From: Ornithobacterium rhinotracheale DSM 15997
Lineage (GTDB): Bacteria; Bacteroidota; Bacteroidia; Flavobacteriales; Weeksellaceae
Length of the DNA stretch: 64,000 nucleotides
Direction: 5' to 3'
Assembly (NCBI RefSeq): GCF_000265465.1
Contig: NC_018016.1
Coordinates: 1,788,001 to 1,852,000, forward strand
A model generated the notes under the pieces. That model had not been told where the DNA came from. It did not search any database and was given only the letters and a program-made list of their open reading frames with translations. This document shows positions 45,198 to 54,714 of the stretch, one piece after another. How positions within the stretch are numbered: the stretch's first letter is position 1; each line of letters opens with the position of its first letter. Position numbers and translations under genes: made by a program.

Positions 45198-48100
45198 ATG
45201 AAGAAAAATTTATTATTGTTACTAATGATGCTTGTTTTGTCTGTCAATGCGCAGTCAGAATATAGTACATGTGGTCCGAATTTGGTTTCTAATGGAACAT
45301 TTAGTGGAGCCACTAATAATGAAACAAGTGTCCCGGATTGGGTGTTTACCCCTCCAGGGAATAAACATGGATGGAAGAAAGCTAAAACGCTAATCTATGG
45401 AGATTATATTATAATCAATCGTATAGGTAAGTATACAGCTTCTCCTGTAAAAATGGAATTAAAGGAGAAAGGAGCGAAGCTTATAAAGTTTAGATTCAAT
45501 ACTTCGGGGACAGGACCTTTTAATTATACGGTAAGTATAGGAGATCAAAAATTAGTAACTTTTAAAGAAAATGGAGGATGGGCACAAGCTTACATGACCG
45601 TGGAGCCTGGAGTGGAGGCAACACTTAATAGAGAGTATCTTTCAGAGAAGAGATTTGATATTAACAATGTGAATGGTTCTACAGTAACCCCACCACAGCA
45701 GGTTTCTAATAATATTTGGCACGAAGTAATGTTGTATTTACCTAACTATCAAGGTGGGGAAAAAGACTTAAAATTTACTTATGAAAGATCTTCTGGAATA
45801 CTTCGCCAAGTTATGTTAGATGATGTGGAGGTGTATGAAGCTATTCCAAAACCAGAGATAAATAAAAAAGAATATACCGTAGGAGAGAATAATAAGTTCG
45901 ATTTAGGATCGATAGATATTACCAATAAAGCTAACTACGAAGTTAAATGGTATACCTCTAACGGAGTGCTGGTAAATAGTATCAATGAAGCATCTGCAGG
46001 ATCTTATTATGCGGTGTTTGCTTCTAATGGGTGCGAAGGTCCTAAAACCTATATCAATGTCTATGGAAAAGGATGTGGTGCAAATATTATTAAGAATGGA
46101 AATTTTGAAAATCCAGTGTTGAGTAATAATCGAAATGGAGGGAATTCAAAAATGAATGTGGCACAGAAAGTTATTTCAATTCCTAATTGGAGTTTTACAC
46201 CTGGAGAGTATACAGCTATTTCTGTAGGTAACTACTATGGAGCTAGTTCTGTTTTAGGATTAGATTCAGGAAATAACACTCTAGCAAAACTTTCTCAAGA
46301 AATCGATATTTGTAGTGGTGTGAAGTATAGACTTTCATTTGATTTTGCGATGTCAATTTTTTCATGGGTTGGACAGAATAGAAATGTAATTTTTAAAGTA
46401 GGAGGAGTACAAATATTTAAAATTGGTATAAAAAATAGAGGATGGGATCCAGATGAGGTAGCTGTACATACTGTAAACTATAAAGTAGCCTCTAATTTTG
46501 AAATAGATAATAAGCCATACACGCCATCTACTAATGATTTACCTAATGCTCTTGCTGGAGACTATAGTAGATCTAGTGTTCTCCAAAAAGAAAAATTTTA
46601 TCATTTGGAAGTAGACCTTAACATGGACGAGGTTAAAGATAGAAAAATTGAGATAGAGGTAAATCAAGGTGCCATTCCGTATTTTGGTAATTTTGGTTTG
46701 GTATCAAAAGGTATAAATCCTTTGAAAACAGAATTGACTACAAAAAGTTCATCTGTAGATTGTGTTACAGGAGTATATGACTTAAATGATGCTACGCCTC
46801 AAGCGAAAGATGGTTTAAGATACATATGGTATTATGATCAAGAAATGAAGAATGCTATTCCTCAGGGAGAGAATGGGAAGATAGAAGTAGGGCCAGGTAC
46901 TTATTATATGCAAACCATATCAGATTGTTCTGGTTGTAAATCAGAAACAGCAACAGCGTTTACAGTAAATTCTGGTAATTGTTCAAAAGTAACAGGTACT
47001 GTGTATAATGATTACGATGGAAATTCTAATGGTATAAATTCAGGAAAGCCTTTTAGTGGAGGTTTGTATGCCGTACTATTAGATAATGCGGGACGAGTTG
47101 TGAATTCTCAAAAGGTAACACCAGATGGTAGCGAGAAAGGTCCTGGTACTTATTCTATTTTTGCTACTCCTGCTAATGGCTATTATGTAGTGTTATCAGA
47201 TAAAAAACCAGAGATAGGAACTCCTGCTTCTGATTTGACAATAGGACAGATTTACGCATATACTGGAGAAACAGTGAATGGTGGAAATATCAATACAAAA
47301 GTAGGTACAGAATCATCTAAATTTAATCTTTCTTCAAATGGTACTGCCGTGGTGAACTTTGGTATAGGAGTGAGACCTATAGCTGGAGATGTTGGGCAAA
47401 GATTTTGTCATTCAGATGATAATGTAGATTATGTAGTTCCTGATTTAGTAGGTGTTAGTGGGGATGAAAACTTTAACGAAGGTAAAGGACAAACGGTAAT
47501 TATATCATCTGTGGAAACTACACCTGGAGGTGAGCTTTTGTATAATGGGGAGAAAATAGATTCTCAAAAAGAGATTCAAAATTATGAGCCAAGTAAGTTA
47601 AAATATAAGATTACAGATACCTCAAAAGAATATAACCTTGAGTTTAAGTATAAATGGAGAGATAAATCTGGCTTAGAAAGCCCTGAGGCAGGAACAGCCA
47701 CTATTACCGTAGCAGCTAAACTTGATGGAGAGATAAGTGCAGAACATACAATCATCAAGGATTGTTCAAATCAAAAAGTGAAGATTACTTTAACTGGTAA
47801 AAATGGAGCATCTCCATACACATTTACTTATTCAATAAATGGCGAACGAAAAACTGCAAAAACAAATAGCGGAGAGGATTCTGTTACAATAGAAGAAAAT
47901 GCAACTACAGGTACTTATGCCTTTAAGCTTATTGATGTACAAGATTACATGAAATGTCAAGCAGAAGTAAGTGGAAAAGACACCAATGTGTTTGTAAATT
48001 GTGGAGGCGGTAAAGTAAAATGTTTTAAATCTCCAGCGAGTGGTGAAGGAGTAAACCCTACTTTAGTTTTAATTTCCACTTTGCAGACAAATAATGATTG

Positions 48101-48299
48101 GGTAAATAAATCGAAAAATGGATTTATAAAAATGGAATCTAAAAATAAGGGATTTGTGATTACTAGACTTACAAATGAACAAATAAAATCTGTGAAAAAT
48201 CCATTAGAGGGAATGCTAGTGTGGAGTACAACAGATAACTGTTTAAAAATGTATACAGATAACGAATGGAGTTGTTTGTCACAAGGTTGTAACGAATAA
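45198..48299 (+). CDS. Large secreted surface protein, 1033 aa
   Basis: Signal peptide (VLSVNAQ). Two similar modules start with CGPNLVSNGTF (about residue 27) and CGANIIKNGNFENPV (about 294), a pattern typical of carbohydrate-binding-like jelly-roll domains. The middle contains Ig-like stretches and a DYDGNSNGINSGKPF block. The C-terminus (about 945-1033, GFVITRLTNEQI, LEGMLVWSTTDNCLKMYTDNEW) matches the 'RLT... GMLVYN... W' module shared with the VGIN and FISUMP proteins here. No enzymatic motif. Followed 13 nt later by a small secreted partner. Confidence 0.82.
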   Translation: MKKNLLLLLMMLVLSVNAQSEYSTCGPNLVSNGTFSGATNNETSVPDWVFTPPGNKHGWKKAKTLIYGDYIIINRIGKYTASPVKMELKEKGAKLIKFRFNTSGTGPFNYTVSIGDQKLVTFKENGGWAQAYMTVEPGVEATLNREYLSEKRFDINNVNGSTVTPPQQVSNNIWHEVMLYLPNYQGGEKDLKFTYERSSGILRQVMLDDVEVYEAIPKPEINKKEYTVGENNKFDLGSIDITNKANYEVKWYTSNGVLVNSINEASAGSYYAVFASNGCEGPKTYINVYGKGCGANIIKNGNFENPVLSNNRNGGNSKMNVAQKVISIPNWSFTPGEYTAISVGNYYGASSVLGLDSGNNTLAKLSQEIDICSGVKYRLSFDFAMSIFSWVGQNRNVIFKVGGVQIFKIGIKNRGWDPDEVAVHTVNYKVASNFEIDNKPYTPSTNDLPNALAGDYSRSSVLQKEKFYHLEVDLNMDEVKDRKIEIEVNQGAIPYFGNFGLVSKGINPLKTELTTKSSSVDCVTGVYDLNDATPQAKDGLRYIWYYDQEMKNAIPQGENGKIEVGPGTYYMQTISDCSGCKSETATAFTVNSGNCSKVTGTVYNDYDGNSNGINSGKPFSGGLYAVLLDNAGRVVNSQKVTPDGSEKGPGTYSIFATPANGYYVVLSDKKPEIGTPASDLTIGQIYAYTGETVNGGNINTKVGTESSKFNLSSNGTAVVNFGIGVRPIAGDVGQRFCHSDDNVDYVVPDLVGVSGDENFNEGKGQTVIISSVETTPGGELLYNGEKIDSQKEIQNYEPSKLKYKITDTSKEYNLEFKYKWRDKSGLESPEAGTATITVAAKLDGEISAEHTIIKDCSNQKVKITLTGKNGASPYTFTYSINGERKTAKTNSGEDSVTIEENATTGTYAFKLIDVQDYMKCQAEVSGKDTNVFVNCGGGKVKCFKSPASGEGVNPTLVLISTLQTNNDWVNKSKNGFIKMESKNKGFVITRLTNEQIKSVKNPLEGMLVWSTTDNCLKMYTDNEWSCLSQGCNE

Positions 48300-48312
48300 A
48301 AAATAAAGAAAA

Positions 48313-48837
48313 ATGAAAAAAAGAAATATAATCATTACATTACTGTTTTTAGGGGTAGGTTTAAATGCTCAAGTGGCAATAGAGAAGACTACTTTTAAAA
48401 GTGAAGGATCAATACTTGAATTTAATGATCAAAGAGATAGTGGAGGCGTAGCCAAAGGAATTATATTACCTATTGTTGCAGAACCAGATGCACAAAGTGT
48501 TGCAGGAACTATCGTTTACAATGATAAAAAGGTTAAGTATAAAAGTAACGATTCTTGGGTAGATATGACGGATAGTAATTCAGGAGAAGTTGTTATTCCT
48601 ACCGAAGAAGAAAAAGGAGAAGGTGCAATAATTTCGGATTCAGCACCTTTAAACACAAGTGTGCCTGCGGTATTAAAGCTTGAATCTGATAATAAAGCAC
48701 TTTTATTACCTCAAGTAAATGATGTTACTGTAGATATTAACAATCCAGAAGCAGGAACGATAGCTTATGACAAGAAAAGCAAATCACTAGCTATATTCAA
48801 TGGAGAATATTGGTTCTTTTGGAATAAGAAACAATAA
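48313..48837 (+). CDS. Small secreted protein with two surface modules
   Basis: 174 residues; signal peptide (GVGLNAQ). It contains two copies of a short module: GIILPIVAEPDAQSVAGTIVYNDKKVKYKSNDSW and ALLLPQVNDVTVDINNPEAGTIAYDKKSKSLAIFNGEYW. Each has the 'LP.V... GTI.Y... W' pattern of the C-terminal module in the larger neighbour. The classic VGIN motif is replaced by VAIEKTTFKSEGSILEF. Function unknown; probably acts with the 1033-aa protein. Confidence 0.78.
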   Translation: MKKRNIIITLLFLGVGLNAQVAIEKTTFKSEGSILEFNDQRDSGGVAKGIILPIVAEPDAQSVAGTIVYNDKKVKYKSNDSWVDMTDSNSGEVVIPTEEEKGEGAIISDSAPLNTSVPAVLKLESDNKALLLPQVNDVTVDINNPEAGTIAYDKKSKSLAIFNGEYWFFWNKKQ

Positions 48838-48854
48838 TAAAAAGTAACCAAAAC

Positions 48855-48890
48855 AAAAAAGTCCGTTTCAATCTTGAAACGGACTTTTTT
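48855..48890. terminator. Bidirectional terminator
   Basis: AAAAAAGTCCGTTTCAA/TTGAAACGGACTTTTTT, a 17-bp perfect inverted repeat around TC, between convergent genes. Confidence 0.9.
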
Positions 48891-48908
48891 TAGCTATAAG
48901 AAATACGA

Positions 48909-49592
48909 TTATTTAGCATTTTTTCGTTTAGGGTAGAATTTAATCCCAGCACCAATGTAGTTATTGGTAAACTTATTGGTGTAAGTTTTTGAGTCATTAT
49001 CAAATTTTATTTCCGCTTTATATGGCGTGACTAAACCTAATCCTCCTTCAACATTTAAGGCAAATAATCCCACATTGGTAGGAATGCTGTATCCCACATT
49101 TAGCATAAAAGAAGAAGAGAAATTTGCGCCCTTACTAATTCCATGTAATTTTCCTTTTTTACCATTTGGTAGCGTGAAGCTCTCATCGTATTCTCCATTT
49201 TCACCAGTTGTTCCAATAATATTATTGAACCCTGCCCCTACGACTAAGTAATTTTTTTCAACAGGAAAATATCTTTCAATAGAAATTGGAATTGCATATT
49301 TATCAAACTTTCTTTTTGCTTCGTATTTATTATTTTCTTTGTCATTAGAAATATATAAATACAATCCAGTTTTTATATTGTAATTATTAAACTGATAAGC
49401 ATTCCAATCAATTCCCACATTAATGGTTTGCGTATTTTTTAATTTTAAAAATTGGTCCGTTTCGTTTGATGCGAAATAGTTACTTGTTCCTACGCCCAAT
49501 CCTACTTTCCAGTAATCGTTAAAAGGCGTTTGTTGTTGTGCTTGGCTTAGTGCTCCTGCGCATAATAATACCAAAAATGATAATTTTTTCAT
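48909..49592 (-). CDS. Outer-membrane beta-barrel protein
   Basis: 227 residues with a signal peptide (GALSQAQ). The rest alternates as in an eight- to ten-strand barrel (YWKVGLGVGTSNYF, IGAGIKFYPKR at the C-terminus). Belongs broadly to the small OMP_b-brl families; no specific role visible. Monocistronic. Confidence 0.75.
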   Translation of the reverse strand: MKKLSFLVLLCAGALSQAQQQTPFNDYWKVGLGVGTSNYFASNETDQFLKLKNTQTINVGIDWNAYQFNNYNIKTGLYLYISNDKENNKYEAKRKFDKYAIPISIERYFPVEKNYLVVGAGFNNIIGTTGENGEYDESFTLPNGKKGKLHGISKGANFSSSFMLNVGYSIPTNVGLFALNVEGGLGLVTPYKAEIKFDNDSKTYTNKFTNNYIGAGIKFYPKRKNAK

Positions 49593-49722
49593 GTTTTAGT
49601 GATATTGTTTATGCTGTAAATATATTGATAAAAAATCGTTTAATTCGTAATTCGTTCTCACTTTTTTAAGAGATTAAATAAATCTATAATTAAAAATAAA
49701 TTTCACGAGCATTAAAAAATCT

Positions 49723-49730
49723 TATCTTTG
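49723..49730 (+). promoter_or_regulatory. Promoter -7 box abutting the DUF3109 start
   Basis: TATCTTTG ends 4 nt before the ATG at 49735, so the mRNA is probably leaderless. Confidence 0.6.
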
Positions 49731-49734
49731 CGAT

Positions 49735-50313
49735 ATGATTCAGATTGACTATACCGTAATCAGTACCGATGTACTAAGAAAAGAATTTGTTTGTAATCTA
49801 AAAGCTTGTAAGGGAATCTGTTGTGTGGAGGGCGATAGCGGAGCTCCGCTGGAAGAGGAGGAGTTGCCTATTTTAGATGAAATCTACGAAAAAGTAAAAC
49901 CTTACATGAGAGCCGAGGGTATTCAAGCCACTGAGGAACAAGGCAAGTATGTCAAAGATTTTGAAGATGATTGGGTAACCCCACTTGTAAACAATGCCGA
50001 GTGTGCCTATGTGATTTTTGAAAATGGAGGCACGCGTTGTGCCATAGAAAAAGCACATTCCGAGGGAGCTATTGATTACAAAAAACCGATTTCGTGCCAT
50101 TTATACCCCATTCGTGTCAATAAATACAAAAGCTTTAGTGCCGTGAACTATCATGCTTGGGACATTTGTAAAGATGCCTGCGTATTGGGCAAGGAATTAG
50201 GCGTTACGGTTGCCGAATTTGCTAAAGAAGCCTTAATCAGAAAATTTGGCGAAGCTTGGTACGAGCAGCTTATGATTGCACAAAAAGAATTACAAAACAA
50301 TAAATTATTTTAA
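49735..50313 (+). CDS. DUF3109 family cysteine-rich protein
   Basis: 192 residues. The N-terminal Cys cluster CNLKACKGICC and later Cys residues (ECAYV, TRCAI, SCHLYPIR, DICKDACV) resemble the YkgJ/DUF3109 metal- or Fe-S-binding families. Activity unknown. Followed 4 nt later by the AMP nucleosidase gene. Confidence 0.88.
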   Translation: MIQIDYTVISTDVLRKEFVCNLKACKGICCVEGDSGAPLEEEELPILDEIYEKVKPYMRAEGIQATEEQGKYVKDFEDDWVTPLVNNAECAYVIFENGGTRCAIEKAHSEGAIDYKKPISCHLYPIRVNKYKSFSAVNYHAWDICKDACVLGKELGVTVAEFAKEALIRKFGEAWYEQLMIAQKELQNNKLF

Positions 50314-50317
50314 TCCT

Positions 50318-51988
50318 ATGGTAACAAATTCACCTTTAGCTAGAAAATCTACCGAAGCCATCGAGCGTTTATACATCACCATGCGCCATTTGTTTTATCG
50401 AGGCTCGTTCAGAGTGAGTGGCAATTCTGGAAACGCCTTGCGCGATTTGTTACTCCGATTAAATCCCGAAATTTATGGCTCTATTTCGGATCCCAACAAA
50501 GTAGAACTCGACGGGCTGAATTATGTGCTCGATCGCTTGCCACAAGGCATCGAGGAGTGTGCATACATCAACCTCACTGCGGCAGAGGGATATAACGATG
50601 CCACTTTTGAGGTAATTGTCCCAGCCAAGCGTCGTCGCAATTGCTACCGAATCGATGAGGAGCAAATGAATATTGAGGTTTCTCGCGGACGAAGCGAGAT
50701 TTATGATGTGCTCACGCACCTCACTTTCTTTTATCACGAGGCGGATAAAATCAGAGATAAAGCCATAGGCACAAATCTTAAAAAGCCTAATCGTCTGTGG
50801 CAGAAGTTGGAGGAATTTATCTTTAGCCAAGAGCCCGTGACCGATAAAGCACGAGCTGTGGCTTTGATGCATCTTTCCGATATTTTGGGGCGCACCTACG
50901 AGGAAGTATACCGAGCGCATGAATCTTTCTCTACGCCCAATAAGCCAGACAGATTGTTCCATGTGGTGTATTGGATGGGGAGATTAAGTCAATTAGATGC
51001 TTTGGGCGAAATTCACCGAGAAATCGCATTTACAGCCACTTTGATTTCTCAAATTGGTCATCATGCAACGGGCGAAAAGTGGGCAAACCAGATTAAAAAA
51101 GTATTATACGACAATAATTTAATTCACCGGCCACTGCATATCATCAGCTCCAATATGCACAGTGTGATGAATATGCTTTTTGCGCATCATGCTTTGGGCG
51201 AAACTTATGTAGAAGAAGAAAAATTCAGCGTGTACGAAAAACTTTCGAGCAAGCATCACAAAGCCTTGCGTGAAAAAGTAAACGAATATGCCACCAAAGC
51301 AGGAATGTTAAAAATCGAAGACACTTCGGGTGCAAATATCAATGTTCAAATCATTGATTTACAGAATTTGAATTTAAAAGAAACCGCTTTTTCTGAATTT
51401 AAATCAAAAGACGCCGTGCTACTTGTCATGGATTATGCCTTTGGGGAGCAAGCCTTTGAAGTAATGGACGAGTTGCTGAAACCTTACAAAGCACACGAAA
51501 CTCGCACGCACATGAAGGTGGAAAGTATTTCAATCATGGGAAAAGCTGGAATTCTAGAAGGGCAGAAAGGGGATATCATTGTGCCGACTTCGCATGTATT
51601 TGAGGGGACAGCCGATAATTATCCTTTCCATAATGAATTAACTTTCTCAGACTTCTGTAACGAAGAGCTGGGCGTGTACCAAGGAATGATGATCACTGTG
51701 CTTGGTACATCTCTGCAAAACAAGGATTTGCTACATTTCTTCCGAGACACCTCTTGGGGTTGCGTAGGGCTTGAGATGGAAGGGGCACATTACCACAAAG
51801 CCATTCAAATTGCGAGCAAAATTCGTGGGCACATTCAGCCAGATATCAAGGTGCGTTATGCTTATTATGCGTCGGATAATCCGCTGGAAACAGGAAGTAC
51901 TTTGGCTTCGGGTGGGCTAGGGCTCACAGGCGTGCGACCTACTTATTTGATTACCAAAAAAATCATCGAGCAGATTTTAAAAGATTAA
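50318..51988 (+). CDS. amn: AMP nucleosidase
   Basis: 556 residues from the ATG at 50318, 4 nt after the DUF3109 stop; earlier in-frame starts overlap that gene. The C-terminal nucleoside-phosphorylase-like half contains SISIMGKAGIL, QGMMITVLGTSLQNKDLL and GLEMEGAHYHKA. The enzyme splits AMP into adenine and ribose-5-phosphate, regulating adenylate pools. The family's larger form is the expected one here. Confidence 0.93.
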   Translation: MVTNSPLARKSTEAIERLYITMRHLFYRGSFRVSGNSGNALRDLLLRLNPEIYGSISDPNKVELDGLNYVLDRLPQGIEECAYINLTAAEGYNDATFEVIVPAKRRRNCYRIDEEQMNIEVSRGRSEIYDVLTHLTFFYHEADKIRDKAIGTNLKKPNRLWQKLEEFIFSQEPVTDKARAVALMHLSDILGRTYEEVYRAHESFSTPNKPDRLFHVVYWMGRLSQLDALGEIHREIAFTATLISQIGHHATGEKWANQIKKVLYDNNLIHRPLHIISSNMHSVMNMLFAHHALGETYVEEEKFSVYEKLSSKHHKALREKVNEYATKAGMLKIEDTSGANINVQIIDLQNLNLKETAFSEFKSKDAVLLVMDYAFGEQAFEVMDELLKPYKAHETRTHMKVESISIMGKAGILEGQKGDIIVPTSHVFEGTADNYPFHNELTFSDFCNEELGVYQGMMITVLGTSLQNKDLLHFFRDTSWGCVGLEMEGAHYHKAIQIASKIRGHIQPDIKVRYAYYASDNPLETGSTLASGGLGLTGVRPTYLITKKIIEQILKD

Positions 51989-51998
51989 ACCTTTAGCC

Positions 51999-52349
51999 AT
52001 GAAAAGAATTTACTATCTCAGTACTTGCGACACTTGCAAAAAAATATTGCAAAGTATCGACACACAAGGATTTGAATTGGTGGATATTAAGCAAAATCCA
52101 CTAAGCGAAAAGCAACTCAATGAATTGTATGCGATGACGGGGAGCTATGAAAAATTGTTTTCCAAACGCGCTAGATTATATAAAAGTTTAGGGCTAAAAG
52201 ATAAAAATCTATCAGAAGCCGATTTTAAAAAATATTTGCTAGAAGATTACACCTTTTTGCAGCGTCCCGTGCTTGTAGATGGCGACTACATTTCGGTGGG
52301 GAGCAGCCCTAAAACCAAAAAGGAATTACAAGAAAAATATCCGATTTAG
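51999..52349 (+). CDS. ArsC/Spx-family thioredoxin-fold protein
   Basis: 116 residues. Cys10-xx-Cys13 (STCDTCKK) sits at the thioredoxin-fold active site; the pattern is Spx/YffB-like, without the classic ArsC CGTSR. The C-terminal RPVLVDGDYISVGSSP is the conserved family end. Arsenate reduction is therefore uncertain. Last gene of a three-gene unit with amn and DUF3109. Confidence 0.87.
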   Translation: MKRIYYLSTCDTCKKILQSIDTQGFELVDIKQNPLSEKQLNELYAMTGSYEKLFSKRARLYKSLGLKDKNLSEADFKKYLLEDYTFLQRPVLVDGDYISVGSSPKTKKELQEKYPI

Positions 52350-52360
52350 GAAATGAAATA

Positions 52361-52397
52361 AAAACCTTCAAAAAATATATTTTTTGAAGGTTTTTTT
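52361..52397 (+). terminator. Terminator after the ArsC-like gene
   Basis: AACCTTCAAAAAA/TTTTTTGAAGGTT around TATA, then a T run. Confidence 0.88.
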
Positions 52398-52535
52398 AGT
52401 TTTAACCTAAATTTGCTTGATTAAGTTTTTTAATGCTTTTTCTTTTTAATTTGTTAAAATAATTAATTTGTATATTTTTTAGTCTTAAAAAAGATTAAAA
52501 AATGAAATTTTATGTTTTCAAAATTGAATTATTTG

Positions 52536-52543
52536 TATTTTTG
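52536..52543 (+). promoter_or_regulatory. Promoter -7 box for the short amidase
   Basis: TATTTTTG, 22 nt before the ATG. Confidence 0.5.
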
Positions 52544-52565
52544 AAACGATTAAAATTAAATTATT

Positions 52566-53153
52566 ATGAAAAAAGTATTAAATGTATTAGGCATAGCACT
52601 TTTGCTATTAGGTATGTCGTTTTCACAATACGACAAAAAAATTGTTGTAATCGATGCAGGTCATGGCGGAAATGACCACGGCGTGGTGGTTGATAGTAAT
52701 GCCGAGAAAGCGATCAGCTTAGCCATTGCCAAGAAAGTGCAGAATTTATTTAAAGATTCTGAGGTAGAGATTGTTTTATTAAGAGATGAAGACAAATTTG
52801 TTCCGCTTACAGATCGTGTGGCAAAAATCCAGAAATTAAACCCAGATTATGTGATTTCGTTGCATATGGATAGTGCTAAAGATACCAATCGCAATGGTAG
52901 CACCATCTACACAAGCAAAAAAGGTAAAAAGCACGAAGCATCTCAAGCCCTTGCGCAAAAATTTAAAAACACAGATTATTTTAAAGATGCTCAGTTAGGA
53001 AATGCTAATTTTATACTTTTAAGACAAGTTGATTGCCCTTCGGTAATTGTAGAATTGGGCTTTTTGACCAACGAGGCAGATCGAGCAAATTTAAGCTCAG
53101 AAAACGGACAAGCAGCAATCGCAGAAGCCATAGCATCCGTTATTAAATCATAG
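52566..53153 (+). CDS. N-acetylmuramoyl-L-alanine amidase, short form
   Basis: 195 residues: a hydrophobic leader (LGIALLLLGMSFS), then a bare Amidase_3 domain with zinc sites DAGHGGNDHG, SLHMDSA and VELGFLTN. It lacks the SPOR-like region of the paralogue at 16804-17898, so it probably has a different localisation. Cuts MurNAc-L-Ala bonds in peptidoglycan. Confidence 0.92.
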   Translation: MKKVLNVLGIALLLLGMSFSQYDKKIVVIDAGHGGNDHGVVVDSNAEKAISLAIAKKVQNLFKDSEVEIVLLRDEDKFVPLTDRVAKIQKLNPDYVISLHMDSAKDTNRNGSTIYTSKKGKKHEASQALAQKFKNTDYFKDAQLGNANFILLRQVDCPSVIVELGFLTNEADRANLSSENGQAAIAEAIASVIKS

Positions 53154-53177
53154 AAAAAATAAGAAATCTAAAAAATG

Positions 53178-53213
53178 AAAGGCAAGAAACAAATTCGGTT
53201 TTTTGCCTTTTTT
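53178..53213. terminator. Bidirectional terminator
   Basis: AAAGGCAA/TTGCCTTT arms with partial pairing inside, then T run, between convergent genes. Confidence 0.7.
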
Positions 53214-53216
53214 ATG

Positions 53217-53645
53217 TTATAAATCTTTAGCCATTACCACATGATTGCCTACGCCTTCAATCATAAAAAAATCGCCGTGTGTGTGGTAGCCTAATTTAGT
53301 ATAAAAAGGAACAGCAATTTCACGCGCATTGCACCAAATGGATTTAATATCATTGGCAAAAACGATTTTTTCGGCTTTTTCCATGAGTAAACGCCCAAGC
53401 CCCTGTTGCTGAAACTTTTCGTGTGTTGCCATACCGCGCAATTGGTAAGCAGGCGTTCCGTTAAATTCAGAGAGCATAAAACTTCCCACGCAGGCAAGAG
53501 TGTCATCTACAAAAACGCCCAAATGAAATGTGCCTGCCGCCAAATCTCCGTCAAAATGCACGGATTCTATGGGCAAGCCAGGGCGTAAAATCTCGTTTCG
53601 CAAGAGATAGGTGGTTTTGGCTGGGATAAAAAGTACTTTTCTCAT
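53217..53645 (-). CDS. GNAT family N-acetyltransferase
   Basis: 142 residues with the acetyl-CoA-binding block QLRGMATHEKFQQQGLGRLLMEKAE (Q/R-xx-G-x-G/A form). Substrate unknown. The ATG stands 4 nt from a TAnnTTTG box, so the mRNA may be leaderless. Confidence 0.9.
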   Translation of the reverse strand: MRKVLFIPAKTTYLLRNEILRPGLPIESVHFDGDLAAGTFHLGVFVDDTLACVGSFMLSEFNGTPAYQLRGMATHEKFQQQGLGRLLMEKAEKIVFANDIKSIWCNAREIAVPFYTKLGYHTHGDFFMIEGVGNHVVMAKDL

Positions 53646-53649
53646 CTCA

Positions 53650-53657
53650 CAAAAATA
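53650..53657 (-). promoter_or_regulatory. Promoter -7 box abutting the GNAT start
   Basis: TATTTTTG on the minus strand with only TGAG between it and the ATG. Confidence 0.55.
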
Positions 53658-53720
53658 GATTTATCTTTCAAAAAATTAAAATTATAACCCAAAAATCGCC
53701 GAAAATGCAAATCAAAGTGT

Positions 53721-53728
53721 TATTTTTG
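53721..53728 (+). promoter_or_regulatory. Promoter -7 box for nusB operon
   Basis: TATTTTTG, 20 nt before the nusB ATG. Confidence 0.5.
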
Positions 53729-53748
53729 CACCCAAATATGTTCTATAA

Positions 53749-54690
53749 ATGTTAGGAAGAAGACAATTACGCGCCAAGGCAATGCAAACCTTATATGCCT
53801 ATTATCGAGGAAACGATGATGCAAGGAGTATAGAAATTAATATGGTGAAAGGGGTAAGAGAAATTGAAACCCTATACATGGTCTTGCTAGAGCTTACGCT
53901 AGCTATAAAAAATCAAGCCGAACAAAAAATTGAAATAGGTCTTAGTAAAAACTTTCCTACGCCAGAGGAAGCAAATCCAAACCGAAGATTTGTTCAAAAT
54001 CCGATTTTTAAGGTATTGGAAGTTAATCTACAATTGATTGAGTTTCGCGAAGATCACAAAGAATTCAACTGGGATGTGGAAGATGTGTATCCTAAAAGAA
54101 TTTTTCGCCAGTTTATAGAATCAGAGGAGTATAAAAACTACATGGCACAGGAGGAAGTGAGCTTTAAAGATCATAGTAAGATCGCTTGTGTTTTGTTCGA
54201 GAAATTTATAGCTCCAAGCGAGGAGGTAGCCTCATTCTTAGAAGATAAAAAACTAAACTGGTCAAATGATTTAGCCGTGGCTAATACAATGGTGCTTAAT
54301 ACATTGAGATCATTTACAGCCAAGAGTGATGAAAATACACATTTATTGAAGTTATTGCTTGATGAGTCTCATTTAGATTTCACAAGAGAATTGGTAAGAC
54401 AAAGTCTTCGTTACGAGGGAGAGCTTACGCAAATTATAGAAGAAACGGCAAGCAATTGGGAGCTAGATCGTATGGCATTGCTAGATCGTATTATGCTCCA
54501 AATGGCTTTGGCGGAATTTTTGCACTTCCCAAGTATTCCTACCAAGGTTACGATTAACGAATATGTGGAAATTGCTAAAAACTATTCAACCTTGAATAGT
54601 GCCACATTTATCAATGGTATTTTGGATAAAGCTTCAAAGGATTTAAACGAAGCAGGCAGAATTAGAAAAAGTGCAAGAGGATTAATGTAA
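53749..54690 (+). CDS. nusB: Transcription antitermination factor NusB (long form)
   Basis: 313 residues, about twice the E. coli length, as usual for Bacteroidetes. The start MLGRRQLRAKAMQTLYAYYRG and the C-terminal canonical domain (LDRMALLDRIMLQMALAEFLHFPSIPTKVTINEYVEIAKNY region) identify it. NusB binds boxA with NusE in rRNA antitermination. First gene of a unit with DUF1573 and yajC. Confidence 0.94.
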   Translation: MLGRRQLRAKAMQTLYAYYRGNDDARSIEINMVKGVREIETLYMVLLELTLAIKNQAEQKIEIGLSKNFPTPEEANPNRRFVQNPIFKVLEVNLQLIEFREDHKEFNWDVEDVYPKRIFRQFIESEEYKNYMAQEEVSFKDHSKIACVLFEKFIAPSEEVASFLEDKKLNWSNDLAVANTMVLNTLRSFTAKSDENTHLLKLLLDESHLDFTRELVRQSLRYEGELTQIIEETASNWELDRMALLDRIMLQMALAEFLHFPSIPTKVTINEYVEIAKNYSTLNSATFINGILDKASKDLNEAGRIRKSARGLM

Positions 54691-54714
54691 AAAAGATAAA
54701 AAATAAATTTAATT

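Noticed and set aside
51999-52349. ArsC-like gene as an arsenic-resistance determinant
   Set aside because: The active site is CDTC, Spx/YffB-like, and no arsenic transporter or regulator is nearby; it is cotranscribed with amn.
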